Source of the DNA: Trinickia caryophylli
GTDB taxonomy: Bacteria > Pseudomonadota > Gammaproteobacteria > Burkholderiales > Burkholderiaceae
Reading direction: 5' to 3'
Length of the DNA: 64,000 bases
Assembly: GCF_034424545.1 (NCBI RefSeq)
Contig: NZ_CP139970.1
Span: 2,604,001-2,668,000, forward strand
How positions within the stretch are numbered: position 1 is the first letter of the stretch; each line of letters opens with the position of its first letter. The notes under the pieces were generated by a model, which worked only from the letters and a program-made list of their open reading frames with translations, had not been told where the DNA came from and searched no databases. The position numbers and the translations under genes are program-made. Shown here piece by piece: positions 46,098-55,313 of the stretch.

Positions 46098-46868
46098 TCA
46101 ACCCGGCGCCTGGCCCTCGCGTCTACCCATGCACACGGGGCAATCGGGCTGCCGGGCGATTTTCATCGTCGTCCATTCCATCCGCAGCGCATCGAGCATC
46201 GTCAGCCGGCCGGTCAGCGTTTGACCTATTCCGCCGATCACGCGCAGCGCCTCCGCTGCCTGCATCGCGCCGATGATGCCGACGGTCGGCGCGAATACAC
46301 CCATCGTCGAGCAGGCCACTTCCTCGAACGGCTGATCCTCGGGGAAAACGCACGCGTAGCAAGGGGACGCAGGATCGCGGAAATCGAACGTGCTGATCTG
46401 CCCGTCGAAGCGCAGGGCGGCGCCTGAAACGAGCGGCACGCCATGCGCGACGCAGGCGCGATTGATTGCATGCCGTGTCGCGAAGTTATCGGTGCAGTCG
46501 AGCACCACGCTCGCGCCCGGCACGTGCGCATCGAGCCATGCATCGTCGATGCGCGTGTCGACCGCCTCGACCGTGACGTCGGGATTGAGCCGCGCCAGCG
46601 TCTCGCGCCCCGATTCCACCTTCTTGCGGCCGATCGAGGCCGTGGTGTGAAGGATCTGGCGCTGAAGGTTCGTGAGATCGACCGTGTCGGCATCGACGAG
46701 CGTCAATCTGCCGACGCCGGACACCGCCAGATACATCGCGGCCGGCGATCCGAGGCCGCCCGCGCCAACGACGATCGCGTTCGCGTCGAGAAAGCGCTGC
46801 TGTGCTTCGATGCCTATCTCGTCGACGAGAATGTGGCGGGAGTAGCGAAGAAGTTGATCGTCGTTCAT
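46098..46868 (-). CDS. moeB: HesA/MoeB/ThiF-family sulfur-carrier adenylyltransferase
   Basis: Adenylates the C-terminus of a ubiquitin-like sulfur carrier (MoaD or ThiS) for molybdopterin or thiazole synthesis. The 256-residue product has the nucleotide motif GAGGLGSPAAMYLA, the ERQILH-like NLQRQILHT, the active-site region ACSTMGVFAPTVGIIGAMQAAEAL and a zinc site CYAC/CPVC. The rhodanese domain of longer homologues is absent. It converges with ptsI. MoeB versus ThiF cannot be settled from sequence alone. Confidence 0.87.
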   Translation of the reverse strand: MNDDQLLRYSRHILVDEIGIEAQQRFLDANAIVVGAGGLGSPAAMYLAVSGVGRLTLVDADTVDLTNLQRQILHTTASIGRKKVESGRETLARLNPDVTVEAVDTRIDDAWLDAHVPGASVVLDCTDNFATRHAINRACVAHGVPLVSGAALRFDGQISTFDFRDPASPCYACVFPEDQPFEEVACSTMGVFAPTVGIIGAMQAAEALRVIGGIGQTLTGRLTMLDALRMEWTTMKIARQPDCPVCMGRREGQAPG

Positions 46869-46973
46869 GGTGTCGCGGCATCGTTGCCTGACACCGCACA
46901 GAAAACTTCGGATTTCGCCCGGGACGCTGCGGGCATCGGCGAACGATGCCCGCAGCGTCCCAAGGCGGCGCCG

Positions 46974-48506
46974 TTACTTGCCCGGCACGGCTACCGGCGA
47001 GGCCGGCTTCGTCGCCACCGGCGCCGAGGCCGAACGCTCGACCTTGCGTTGCGCGAGGTTGCGCTCGGCAATCGACTTCGACTCCTGGACCGGCTTGCCC
47101 TGCAGCTTGTTCACGGCCTGCTGCAGCATGAAGTCGTCGCCCGAGCCGAATTCGATCGGCTTGCGCTCACGATCCTTCGCACGCTGCTCGGGCGTCTTCT
47201 TGTCGTTGTCCTGCTCGAGCTGCTGCAACTGCTGCAGACGATCCTTCTCGCGCTGCTCCTGCTCCTTCTTCTCGTCCGGATCCTGCGTGTTCGCAAGGTG
47301 GTTCGTGTAGTCGACCTCGCGCGTGACGAAGGCGTCGTCCGGATCGCCTTCCGCGTATTGATCGACCGGAGCGTCGGGGCGGATTCCCTTGTTCTGGATC
47401 GAGCGGCCGCTCGGCGTGTAGTAGTACGCCGTGGTCAGGCGCAGCGCCGTATCGGCGGTCAGCGGGCGCACGGTCTGCACCGAGCCCTTGCCGAAGGTGG
47501 TTTTGCCCATGATCAGCGCGCGGTGCTGATCCTGCAGCGCACCCGCTACGATCTCCGAGGCCGACGCCGAGTACGCGTTCGTCAGAACGATCATCGGCAC
47601 CGTCTTGTAGATCGCGGGCAGCGACCTGAGCGGGTCGGAGTCGAACGACGGCAGCCGGTAGTTCGCGTACGTGTCGCGATAAACCTGCTTCGAGTCGGGA
47701 ATCTGGCCGTTCGTGGAGACGACGACGGAATCGGGCGGCAGGAACGCGCCGGCCACGCCCACGGCGCTTTGCAGCAGGCCGCCGCCGTTGTTGCGCAGAT
47801 CGAGGACGAGGCCCTTCAGGTTCGGCTGCTCGCGAGCGATGTCGGCGAGCTTCGTGGCCAGATCGGGTACGGTGCGCTCCTGGAAGCTCGTGATGCGCAC
47901 GTATGCATAGCCCGGGGCAATCACCTTGGACTTCACGCTCTGCACGCGAATGACGGCGCGCGTGACCGTGACGGGGAACGTGCGGTCTTCGCTCTTGCGG
48001 AAGATCGTGAGCGTCACCTTCGTGCCGGGTTCGCCGCGCATCTGCTTGACGGCCTGATCGAGCGTCATGCCGCGCACGGGTTTGTCGTTGATACGCGTGA
48101 TGAGGTCACCGGGGCGGATGCCCGCGCGAAATGCCGGCGTGTCCTCGATCGGGGAGATCACCTTGATGAGCCCGTCTTCCTGCGAGATCTCGATGCCGAG
48201 CCCCGCGAAGCGGCCCTTCGTCTGTTCCTGCAGTTCCTGGTAATCGGTCTTGTCGAGATACGACGAGTGCGGATCGAGGCTCGCAACCATGCCCTTGATC
48301 GCCTCGGTCAACAGCTTTTTGTCGTCCACGGGGACGACATAATCGTGCTTGATCTGCCCGAAAACCTCGGCGAAAAGACGGAGCTGCTCGAGCGGCAGCG
48401 GCGCCGTGGTGGCCTGCTGCGCCGCAGCGGAAAATTGCAGCGTCGCGAATACGCCGGTGGCGAGGCCCGCGGCGATCAGGCCGATGTTCTTGAGTTTCGT
48501 GCGCAT
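46974..48506 (-). CDS. ctpA: S41-family carboxyl-terminal processing protease
   Basis: Exported serine protease of 510 residues. A signal peptide or anchor (about 8-28) is followed by a PDZ domain (about 98-180, KGRFAGLGIEISQEDGLIKVISPIEDTPAFRAGIRPGD) and the protease core with the Ser315-Lys340 dyad (AYSASASEI and FGKGSVQ). A Lys/Glu/Gln-rich stretch (about 405-445) and a Pro/Ala tail end it. Such enzymes trim cell-envelope proteins such as endopeptidases. It lies downstream of gpmA on the same strand after a 252-base gap with no gene. Confidence 0.9.
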   Translation of the reverse strand: MRTKLKNIGLIAAGLATGVFATLQFSAAAQQATTAPLPLEQLRLFAEVFGQIKHDYVVPVDDKKLLTEAIKGMVASLDPHSSYLDKTDYQELQEQTKGRFAGLGIEISQEDGLIKVISPIEDTPAFRAGIRPGDLITRINDKPVRGMTLDQAVKQMRGEPGTKVTLTIFRKSEDRTFPVTVTRAVIRVQSVKSKVIAPGYAYVRITSFQERTVPDLATKLADIAREQPNLKGLVLDLRNNGGGLLQSAVGVAGAFLPPDSVVVSTNGQIPDSKQVYRDTYANYRLPSFDSDPLRSLPAIYKTVPMIVLTNAYSASASEIVAGALQDQHRALIMGKTTFGKGSVQTVRPLTADTALRLTTAYYYTPSGRSIQNKGIRPDAPVDQYAEGDPDDAFVTREVDYTNHLANTQDPDEKKEQEQREKDRLQQLQQLEQDNDKKTPEQRAKDRERKPIEFGSGDDFMLQQAVNKLQGKPVQESKSIAERNLAQRKVERSASAPVATKPASPVAVPGK

Positions 48507-48758
48507 AGAGTCAGTTGCGTCTCGGGAAACGGGTAGGAGCGCCGATGGCGAAGGACGGTCAAGTATAACTGGTCGCCCCCAGGGTGCGGGCTGGCGTCGG
48601 CCGGCGCCGCTGGACTTTCGACAGCGGTCGGCGGCGCACGGTTCGCACCGCGCGCAAGAATCGGGCACGCAAGGGCACTGGTGGAGCGGTTTTGCGGAAG
48701 GCGCCGCCGCGGCGCGGGCGCGGCACGCCGGCCGTGCCCATGCTGCGGCATTCCGGCC

Positions 48759-49505
48759 TCAGCCGGCCTTGCCCTGGCTGGCGACGGCGGCCTGGGCTTT
48801 GGCGACGGCCTCCGCATCGCCAAGATAGTAGTGACGGATCGGCTTGAGCGCTTCGTCGAGTTCGTAGACGAGCGGCACGCCGTTCGGGATGTTGAGGCCG
48901 ACGATGTCGGCGTCGGAGATCTGATCGAGGTACTTGATCAGTGCCCGCAACGAATTGCCGTGCGCGGCGATCAGCACCTTCTTGCTGGCCTTGATGGCCG
49001 GCGCGATCGATTCGTTCCAGATCGGCAGTACGCGCGCCACCGTGTCCTTCAGGCACTCGGTGAGCGGCAGCTCCTCGCGCGCCACCTTGGCGTAACGCGG
49101 GTCGCCGTAAGAGGCGCGCGGATCCGCCGGCTCGAGCGCCGGGGGCGGCGTGTCGTAGCTGCGGCGCCAGACGAGCACCTGCTCGTCGCCGTACCTGGCC
49201 GCCGTTTCCGCCTTGTTCAGGCCCGCGAGCGCGCCGTAATGACGCTCGTTCAGGCGCCAGGAATGGACGACGGGGATGTACATCAGGTCCATCTGATCCT
49301 GCACGTGCCAGAGCGTGCGGATCGCGCGCTTGAGCACGGACGTGTAGGCGATGTCGAACGTGTAGCCGCCGTCCTTGAGCAGCTTGCCTGCCTGTTCGGC
49401 TTCGCGAATGCCTTGCTCGGTCAGGTCGACGTCGACCCAGCCGGTGAATCGGTTTTCCTTGTTCCACGTCGATTCGCCGTGGCGGATGAGGACGAGCTTA
49501 TGCAT
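48759..49505 (-). CDS. gpmA: 2,3-bisphosphoglycerate-dependent phosphoglycerate mutase
   Basis: Glycolytic enzyme interconverting 3- and 2-phosphoglycerate. The 248-residue product starts [15 protein letters not shown], giving phospho-His9, and has [16 protein letters not shown] and [16 protein letters not shown]. The start is ATG 49503-49505. It is divergent from the rhodanese gene. Confidence 0.95.
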   Translation of the reverse strand: MHKLVLIRHGESTWNKENRFTGWVDVDLTEQGIREAEQAGKLLKDGGYTFDIAYTSVLKRAIRTLWHVQDQMDLMYIPVVHSWRLNERHYGALAGLNKAETAARYGDEQVLVWRRSYDTPPPALEPADPRASYGDPRYAKVAREELPLTECLKDTVARVLPIWNESIAPAIKASKKVLIAAHGNSLRALIKYLDQISDADIVGLNIPNGVPLVYELDEALKPIRHYYLGDAEAVAKAQAAVASQGKAG

Positions 49506-49650
49506 GAGCTTTGTCGGTCGGTAGTAAGGAAGCGCGCGACGCACGGCACGTCCGGTGACCGTTCCAGCCCCCGGTCGCCATCGCGTCAAGCGGATATTTT
49601 ATAATGGTCCGATTGCCTGCTTTGTTTTCTTCCTTTTTGGCGGATCCTTC

Positions 49651-50064
49651 GTGACGTTCTTTACCGATTACGCGAACCTCGTTCTCATCGCCGCGCTCCT
49701 CGTTTCCGGGGGCATGCTGCTGTGGCCCATGCTCACGGGCCGTGGCGGCCGCGGCGGCCTGTCGGCCCCCGAGGCGACCCAGCTCATCAACCGCCGCAAC
49801 GCCATCGTCGTCGATCTGCGGCCCGCGGCCGACTACGCGCTCGGGCATCTGCCCGCCGCCCGCCATCTCGAGTTCGCGGAGCTTCAAGCGAAAATCGGCC
49901 AGATCGCGAAGAATAAGGCGAGCCCGGTGTTGCTCGTCTGCCAGAACGGTCAGCAGTCCGCGAAGGCGTCGCGCGTCGTGCGCGAGGCCGGCTACACCGA
50001 AGTCCATGTCTTGCAAGGCGGCTTGAACGCCTGGCAGCAGGCCGGCATGCCGGTCGTCAAGTAA
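49651..50064 (+). CDS. membrane-anchored rhodanese-like protein
   Basis: Sulfurtransferase-type protein of 137 residues: one N-terminal helix (TDYANLVLIAALLVSGGMLLWP) and a rhodanese domain with active-site Cys in LLVCQNGQQS. The start is probably GTG 49651, since relatives begin with FFTDY. A TATAAT hexamer at 49600-49605 is a likely -10. grxC follows after 14 bases and secB after that, a conserved order suggesting a link to redox or export. Confidence 0.88.
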   Translation: MTFFTDYANLVLIAALLVSGGMLLWPMLTGRGGRGGLSAPEATQLINRRNAIVVDLRPAADYALGHLPAARHLEFAELQAKIGQIAKNKASPVLLVCQNGQQSAKASRVVREAGYTEVHVLQGGLNAWQQAGMPVVK

Positions 50065-50078
50065 AAGGAGTCGCGAGC

Positions 50079-50339
50079 GTGAATAACGTCGTCATGTACA
50101 GCACGCAGGTTTGCCCATACTGCCAGATGGCCGAGCGCCTGCTCAAATCGCGCGGCGTCCAGCACATCGAGAAAATTTTCGTCGACAAGGAGCCTCAGCG
50201 CCGGGAGGAGATGATGCAGCGCACCGGGCGTCGCACGGTGCCGCAGGTCTTCATCGGCGAAACGCACGTCGGCGGCTACGACGACCTCTCGGCGCTCGAT
50301 CGCGCCGGCGGCCTGCTGCCGCTGCTCGAGGCGGCCTGA
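50079..50339 (+). CDS. grxC: glutaredoxin 3
   Basis: Small glutathione-dependent disulfide reductase of 86 residues with the CPYC active site (Cys12, Cys15), the cis-Pro loop [10 protein letters not shown] and the glutathione motif GGYDDL. AAAGGAG lies upstream of the ATG. It sits between the rhodanese and secB genes, as in many proteobacteria. Confidence 0.94.
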   Translation: MNNVVMYSTQVCPYCQMAERLLKSRGVQHIEKIFVDKEPQRREEMMQRTGRRTVPQVFIGETHVGGYDDLSALDRAGGLLPLLEAA

Positions 50340-50475
50340 CGCCCCGTTGTTCACCCCTGCGCGACGCGCGGCGCCAAGGCGTTTTCGAGCCGCGGCGCCG
50401 CGCGCGTCGCGCGAGCCTTCTGCCACTGCGGCTGGCCCTCGGCCGGCCGGATCGAATTCATCCACCGGAGTCACC

Positions 50476-50943
50476 ATGTCGGACCAGAACAACCAGCCGT
50501 TTTTCAACATTCAGCGCATCTATCTGAAGGACCTGTCGCTCGAGCAGCCGAACTCGCCGGCGATCTTCCTCGAGCAGGACATGCCGTCGGTGGAAGTCGA
50601 GGTCGACGTGAAGGCCGACCGTCTCGCCGAGAGCATCTATGAAATTGCCGTGACCGGCACCGTGACGGCGAAGATCGCCGAAAAGATCGCCTTTCTGATC
50701 GAGGCGAAGCAGGCTGGCATCTTCGATATCCGCAACATTCCGGACGAGCAGATCGACCCGCTCGTGGGCATCGCCTGCCCGACCATCCTTTTTCCGTACC
50801 TGCGCTCGAACATCGCCGATGCGATCACGCGCGCCGGGTTCCCGCCGATCCATCTGGCCGAAATCAACTTCCAGGCGCTCTACGAGCAGCGCCTCGCGCA
50901 GATGAGCGGGCAAAGCGAAGCCGCGAACGGTGCCACGCACTGA
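50476..50943 (+). CDS. secB: protein-export chaperone SecB
   Basis: Cytosolic tetrameric chaperone of 155 residues that keeps preproteins unfolded and delivers them to Sec[26 protein letters not shown] and [37 protein letters not shown] are diagnostic. ATG 50476 follows ACCGGAG; the frame is open upstream. gpsA starts 22 bases downstream. Confidence 0.95.
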   Translation: MSDQNNQPFFNIQRIYLKDLSLEQPNSPAIFLEQDMPSVEVEVDVKADRLAESIYEIAVTGTVTAKIAEKIAFLIEAKQAGIFDIRNIPDEQIDPLVGIACPTILFPYLRSNIADAITRAGFPPIHLAEINFQALYEQRLAQMSGQSEAANGATH

Positions 50944-50965
50944 TACACGCCGCACTCGGCCGTCG

Positions 50966-51979
50966 ATGAAAGTCGCCGTTCTGGGTGCGGGCGCCTGGGG
51001 CACCGCGCTCGCCGCGCACCTCGCCGCGCGCCATGACACGTTGCTTTGGGCGCGCGACGGCGCGCTCGTCGACGAGCTGCGCGGCAAGCACGAAAACACG
51101 CACTACCTCGGCGGCGTGACGTTGCCCGCCACGCTGGGCTACGAAACCGAGCTCGCCGCGGCGCTCGCGCATTGTGCCGCCGCCGATGCCCTGTGCGTCG
51201 TCGCCACGCCGGTCGCGGGTCTGCGCGCGCTTTGCCGTTCGATGCGCGCGCTGCATGCGGTGCCCGCCCACATCGTGTGGGTGTGCAAAGGTTTCGAAGC
51301 CGATACGCAGATGCTGCCGCACCAGGTCGTTGCGGCCGAACTCGTGGGGCATCGGAGCAACGGCGTGCTCTCGGGGCCGAGCTTCGCGCGCGAGGTCGCG
51401 CTCGGCCTGCCCGTCGCGTTGACCGTTGCGAGCGCATCGGCCGCGTGCCGCGATCTCACGCTCGCGGCGTTTCACCATGGCGCGATGCGCATCTACACGG
51501 GCGACGACATCGTAGGCGTGGAGGTGGGCGGAGCCGTGAAGAACGTGCTGGCCATTGCCACGGGCATATCCGACGGCCTCGCGCTCGGCCTGAACGCGCG
51601 TGCCGCGCTCATTACGCGCGGCCTGGCCGAGATGACGCGGCTCGGCGTCGCCCTCGGCGGGCGGCCGGAAACGTTCATGGGGCTCACGGGCCTTGGCGAT
51701 CTGATTCTCACCGCAACGGGCGATCTTTCGCGCAACCGTACCGTCGGCGTGCAACTCGCCGCGGGGCGCACGCTCGACGATATCCTCGGGCAACTCGGCC
51801 ATGTGGCCGAGGGCGTGCGATGCGCGCAAGCGGTACTCGCGATCGCGCGTGAGCATGGCGTGGATGTGCCGATCACGGAAGCCGTCTGCCGCGTGCTGTT
51901 CGAAGGCGTCGCACCGTGCGACGCCGTGAGCGCGCTGCTCAAGCGCGATGCGCGCTCGGAGTCCCGTCCCGCGTCCTGA
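50966..51979 (+). CDS. gpsA: glycerol-3-phosphate dehydrogenase [NAD(P)+]
   Basis: Makes sn-glycerol 3-phosphate from dihydroxyacetone phosphate for phospholipid synthesis. The 337-residue protein has the Rossmann motif [35 protein letters not shown], the catalytic lysine in [14 protein letters not shown] and [20 protein letters not shown]. Coupled to secB as in E. coli. Confidence 0.94.
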   Translation: MKVAVLGAGAWGTALAAHLAARHDTLLWARDGALVDELRGKHENTHYLGGVTLPATLGYETELAAALAHCAAADALCVVATPVAGLRALCRSMRALHAVPAHIVWVCKGFEADTQMLPHQVVAAELVGHRSNGVLSGPSFAREVALGLPVALTVASASAACRDLTLAAFHHGAMRIYTGDDIVGVEVGGAVKNVLAIATGISDGLALGLNARAALITRGLAEMTRLGVALGGRPETFMGLTGLGDLILTATGDLSRNRTVGVQLAAGRTLDDILGQLGHVAEGVRCAQAVLAIAREHGVDVPITEAVCRVLFEGVAPCDAVSALLKRDARSESRPAS

Positions 51980-52049
51980 GCGCGGGTGGCGCCGCATCGT
52001 CCAGCCGAACGGGCCCCCGTACCTGTATGGTCCGCTCGTTCGGCTTCAT

Positions 52050-52520
52050 TCAATCGCCCCCTTCGAAGCCGGCCTGACGCCATGCTTCGAATACGACGAC
52101 TGCCACCGTATTCGACAGATTGAGACTGCGGTTGTCCGGGCGCATCGGCAACCGCACGCGCCGCTCGGCTTGGAACTGCTCGAGCACGGAGGCGGGCAGG
52201 CCACGCGTCTCCGCGCCGAACACGAACCAGTCGCCTGGCTCGAAGCGATGGCCGTGAAAGCGGCTCGCGCCGCGTGTCGTGAAAGCGAACATCCGTTGCG
52301 GATCGGGCGACTCGTCGGCTAAAAGTGCTTCCCAGTTTCGATGCACGCGCATCTGTGCGTATTCGTGATAATCGAGCCCGGCACGCCGCATTTTCGCGTC
52401 GTCGAGCGGGAAGCCTAGCGGCTCGACAAGATGCAGCCGTGCCCCGGTGTTGGCGCAAAGCCGGATGACGTTGCCGGTGTTTGGCGGGATTTCGGGTTCG
52501 ACGAGAACGACGTTGAACAT
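52050..52520 (-). CDS. trmL: tRNA (cytidine(34)-2'-O)-methyltransferase
   Basis: SPOUT-family methyltransferase of 156 residues that modifies the wobble base of leucine tRNAs. MFNVVLVEPEIPPNTGNVIRLCANTGA, FGAETRGLP and LPMRPDNRSLNLSNTVAVVVFEA (knot and SAM site) are canonical. It converges with gpsA. Confidence 0.93.
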   Translation of the reverse strand: MFNVVLVEPEIPPNTGNVIRLCANTGARLHLVEPLGFPLDDAKMRRAGLDYHEYAQMRVHRNWEALLADESPDPQRMFAFTTRGASRFHGHRFEPGDWFVFGAETRGLPASVLEQFQAERRVRLPMRPDNRSLNLSNTVAVVVFEAWRQAGFEGGD

Positions 52521-52601
52521 GTGTGCTCAGAGTGCCAAATGAAGGTGCAGGCTTCGCCCGCGTGAATGTTCGGACCGTTCGCGGTTCGCGTGCGGATCCG
52601 C

Positions 52602-53369
52602 TCAATCTCTCGGCGTGCGCAGCGCGACGAAGTTCGTGACGCGCTGCGCGCCGGCCGCCTTGAGCGCCCGCGCGGCGGCCTCGAGGGTCGAGCCCGAGGT
52701 CATCACATCGTCGACGAGCGCAACGTGCGCGCCCGCGACCGGCCGCGTCACCGCGAACGCATCGCCGACGTTGCGCCGCCTCGCGTCGAGGTCGAGCTTC
52801 GACTGCGGCGCCGTATGCGCGACGCGGCGCAGGAGCGTGGCATCGGCGCGCACGCCGAGCAGGCGCGCGAGCGGCTTCGCGATCTCCCACGCCTGGTTGT
52901 AACCGCGCTCGACGAGTCGCTCGTGCGCGAGCGGCACCGGCGCGACCACCTCGGGGTTCGGCTCGCGATCGAACTCGTCTTGTGCTCGTTGCGCGAGCCG
53001 CGCGGCGAGCTCGCGTGCCACGAACAGGCGCCGCCTGAACTTTAGCGCGAGCGCCAGCCGGTCGAGCGGCGGACGATAATCCGCAAGCGCGAGCGTGGCG
53101 TCGAAAGGCGGCGGCAGCCGCTCGCAGCGCACGCACACGTAGTGCGGCCTGCCGCGTATCCCGGCGCGTCCGCCGGCGTGCGCGGCCGCGAGGGGGAGCG
53201 CGCAGACACGGCAGCGCTGCCTTGGCTCGTTCCAGTACGCAGCGTCGCATCCGCGACACAACGCCCATTGCGACATATTGCCGCATAATGCGCCGCACAG
53301 CGCGCAGGCCTGGGGCAGCGCAAGACGAGCAACGCACAAGAGCATCCGTGCCGGAAACGCAAGTGGCAT
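52602..53369 (-). CDS. comF: ComF-family phosphoribosyltransferase-like protein
   Basis: Competence-related protein of 255 residues. An N-terminal zinc region (CALCGALCGN..ALCRGCDAAYW..CRVCALPL) is followed by a phosphoribosyltransferase domain with VALVDDVMTSGSTLEAAARAL. In Haemophilus and Bacillus ComF supports DNA uptake; the window also has comM. The start is ATG 53367-53369; an upstream in-frame ATG near 53439 is possible. It is divergent from the BioC-like gene. Confidence 0.88.
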   Translation of the reverse strand: MPLAFPARMLLCVARLALPQACALCGALCGNMSQWALCRGCDAAYWNEPRQRCRVCALPLAAAHAGGRAGIRGRPHYVCVRCERLPPPFDATLALADYRPPLDRLALALKFRRRLFVARELAARLAQRAQDEFDREPNPEVVAPVPLAHERLVERGYNQAWEIAKPLARLLGVRADATLLRRVAHTAPQSKLDLDARRRNVGDAFAVTRPVAGAHVALVDDVMTSGSTLEAAARALKAAGAQRVTNFVALRTPRD

Positions 53370-53507
53370 AGGGCCGCCGGCACGTCGCGGGGCATCGCCG
53401 GCCGGCGCTTCGAACGATGCCGGACGGCGCGCGCGCATCGGCTTTTTCCTCGCTGGACTCGCTGGAGCGAGCGAGTATACTTCGGGCTCTTCGCCAGATC
53501 GACCGAC

Positions 53508-54464
53508 ATGTCCTCCACACCCGCTAAGTCTGGCCGTCCGGCCTATGATTCCAGGCTTGTGCGGCGAATCTTCGATCGTCGCGCCGAGACGTTCGGCGAG
53601 GTGTCGTTCCTGCCTCGCGAGATAGCGGATCGCATGCGGGAGCGGCTCGATTACATCAAGATGAAGCCCACGAGCGTGCTCGATGCGGGGTGCGGCAGCG
53701 GTGACGATATGCCGCTCCTGCGCGCGCGCTTTCCCGAGGTCCCGGTGTTCGGCACCGATCTCTCGCATGCGATGCTGGCGCGCGCCGCGCAGCAAGGCCG
53801 CGGCGAGACGAACTGGCGGCGCCTGTTGCCAGCGCCGCTCCAGCGCGCGCTCGGTGCGCCCGGCGCGCGCCTTGCGCAAGCCGACTTCGCCGCGTTGCCG
53901 TTCGCGCCCGGCGCTTTCGATTTCATCTGGTCCAACCTTGCGCTGCATTGGCATGCGCGGCCCGATCTCGTCTTCCCCGAATGGCAGCGCGTGCTCAGCG
54001 TGGGCGGGCTGCTGATGTTCAGCACGCTCGGCCCGGATACGCTGCGCGAGCTGCGCGGCGCGTATGCCGAGGTCGAGGCGGCGCACGGCATCGCGAGTCG
54101 CGCGCACGTGATCGATTTCGTCGATATGCACGACCTCGGCGACATGCTCGTCGAATCCGGGTTCGAGATCCCGGTCATGGATCAGGAAACGCTGACGGTC
54201 ACCTACAAGTCGCCCGAGTCGCTGCTCGCGGACGTGCGCCGCTGGGGCGCCTACCCGTTCGAGCGCGAGCGTGCCGGGCGCGCCTCGCGGCGGCTGCATC
54301 GGGCCTTGCTTGCGGCGCTCGACGCGAGAAGGGGAGCCGACGGCACGATCGCGCTGACGTTCGAAGTCATCTACGGACATGCATGGAAGGCGGTACCGCG
54401 CACGACGCCGGAAGGGCACGGCATCGTGCGTATAGAGGACATCGGCCGCAGGCGCTTGCCCTAG
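53508..54464 (+). CDS. BioC-like SAM-dependent methyltransferase
   Basis: Methyltransferase of 318 residues. YDSRLVRRIFDRRAETFGEVSFLPREIADRM at the N-terminus and VLDAGCGSGDDMPLL (SAM motif I), then LPFAPGAFDFIWSNLALHWHARPDLVFPEWQRVL, match malonyl-ACP O-methyltransferase BioC, which primes biotin synthesis. An insertion of about 25 residues after motif II and the absence of other bio genes here leave the role less sure. A GGCCAC/GTGGCC hairpin follows the stop. Confidence 0.8.
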   Translation: MSSTPAKSGRPAYDSRLVRRIFDRRAETFGEVSFLPREIADRMRERLDYIKMKPTSVLDAGCGSGDDMPLLRARFPEVPVFGTDLSHAMLARAAQQGRGETNWRRLLPAPLQRALGAPGARLAQADFAALPFAPGAFDFIWSNLALHWHARPDLVFPEWQRVLSVGGLLMFSTLGPDTLRELRGAYAEVEAAHGIASRAHVIDFVDMHDLGDMLVESGFEIPVMDQETLTVTYKSPESLLADVRRWGAYPFERERAGRASRRLHRALLAALDARRGADGTIALTFEVIYGHAWKAVPRTTPEGHGIVRIEDIGRRRLP

Positions 54465-54675
54465 TCGGCCACGGGATTGACGGTGGCCGGCGCCGTAGCC
54501 GCATGTGGCGGGCGCGGCGAATTGGGGAAAGCCCTGGGATGACTCGGCGCTTTCTTGTCGCGGTTAATACTGTTTCCGTCGGGATCGCAACGCACGTTGC
54601 AAGGGCTTCGAGATGAAGGGGTGAAAAGCGCGCAAAGGCTTGTCGCGCCTGGGTTGCGAGGCGATTGCCGCTTGC

Positions 54676-54704
54676 TTGTGGATGCCATTGAACGCGCCTA
54701 TAAT
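54676..54704 (+). promoter_or_regulatory. sigma-70 promoter for the cox cluster
   Basis: TTGTGG, 17 bases, TATAAT. It lies 90 bases before the DUF2244 gene, the first gene of the cytochrome oxidase run. The 329-base gap 54465-54793 also contains a 7-bp stem hairpin at 54466-54489, and no gene. Confidence 0.65.
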
Positions 54705-54793
54705 GCGTCAGTTTGTCGCCTTGGGAACCCCACGACACAAGGCGGCGAGCCCCGAGACGCGCGGTATGCGAATGGCATGCGCAGGAGGCAGCA

Positions 54794-55270
54794 TTGGAAG
54801 CAACGACCCTGCTGACGAATGCGGAGCCGGTCCTGGAGGACTGGTTGATGAGGCGCAACTGCTCGGTATCGCCGCGGCAGTTCGTATGGTTCTACGCGTC
54901 GCTGGCCATCTGCTCGCTGGCGATCGCGATGTTGCTGGTCGTATGCGGCGCCTGGCTCGTTTTGCCGTTCACGGGCATCGAGCTGCTGGCGGTGGGCGCC
55001 GCGTTTTTGATTTATGCACGTCACGCGGTCGATTACGAACGCATCCGTCTCTTCCCGAGCCGGCTCGTGATCGAGCAGGTGAGTGCAGACCGGTTGACGC
55101 AATTCGAATTCAATCCGCGCTGGGTGCGGGTCGAGCCGGGAGCATCGCCGCGCGATCCGATCACCCTGGTGTCGCGCGGACAGGCGGTCGCCGTCGGGCA
55201 GCATCTCGCGTTTTATCGGCGCGCGCAGTTCGCGGACGAACTGCGCACTGCGCTGCGCAGATGCGGGTAG
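54794..55270 (+). CDS. DUF2244 membrane protein
   Basis: Integral membrane protein of 158 residues with two adjacent helices (about 32-52 and 55-75) and a beta-rich cytoplasmic end (RLFPSRLVIEQVSADRLTQFEFNPRWVRVE). The family is commonly found next to cytochrome oxidase subunit II genes in betaproteobacteria and may help assembly. I chose TTG 54794 (giving MEATTLLTNAEP) because AGGAG lies 6 bases upstream; ATG 54713 is the alternative. coxB follows. Confidence 0.8.
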   Translation: MEATTLLTNAEPVLEDWLMRRNCSVSPRQFVWFYASLAICSLAIAMLLVVCGAWLVLPFTGIELLAVGAAFLIYARHAVDYERIRLFPSRLVIEQVSADRLTQFEFNPRWVRVEPGASPRDPITLVSRGQAVAVGQHLAFYRRAQFADELRTALRRCG

Positions 55271-55313
55271 CGGGGGCGAGGGGGTTTGAATGGAAATTTT
55301 GGGTAAGGAAGCT

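Noticed and set aside
46443..48536. Long plus-strand open frame (697 codons) opposite ctpA
   Set aside because: Arg/Asp/Leu-rich shadow of the GC-biased codons of ctpA and moeB; no domain and the opposite genes are certain.
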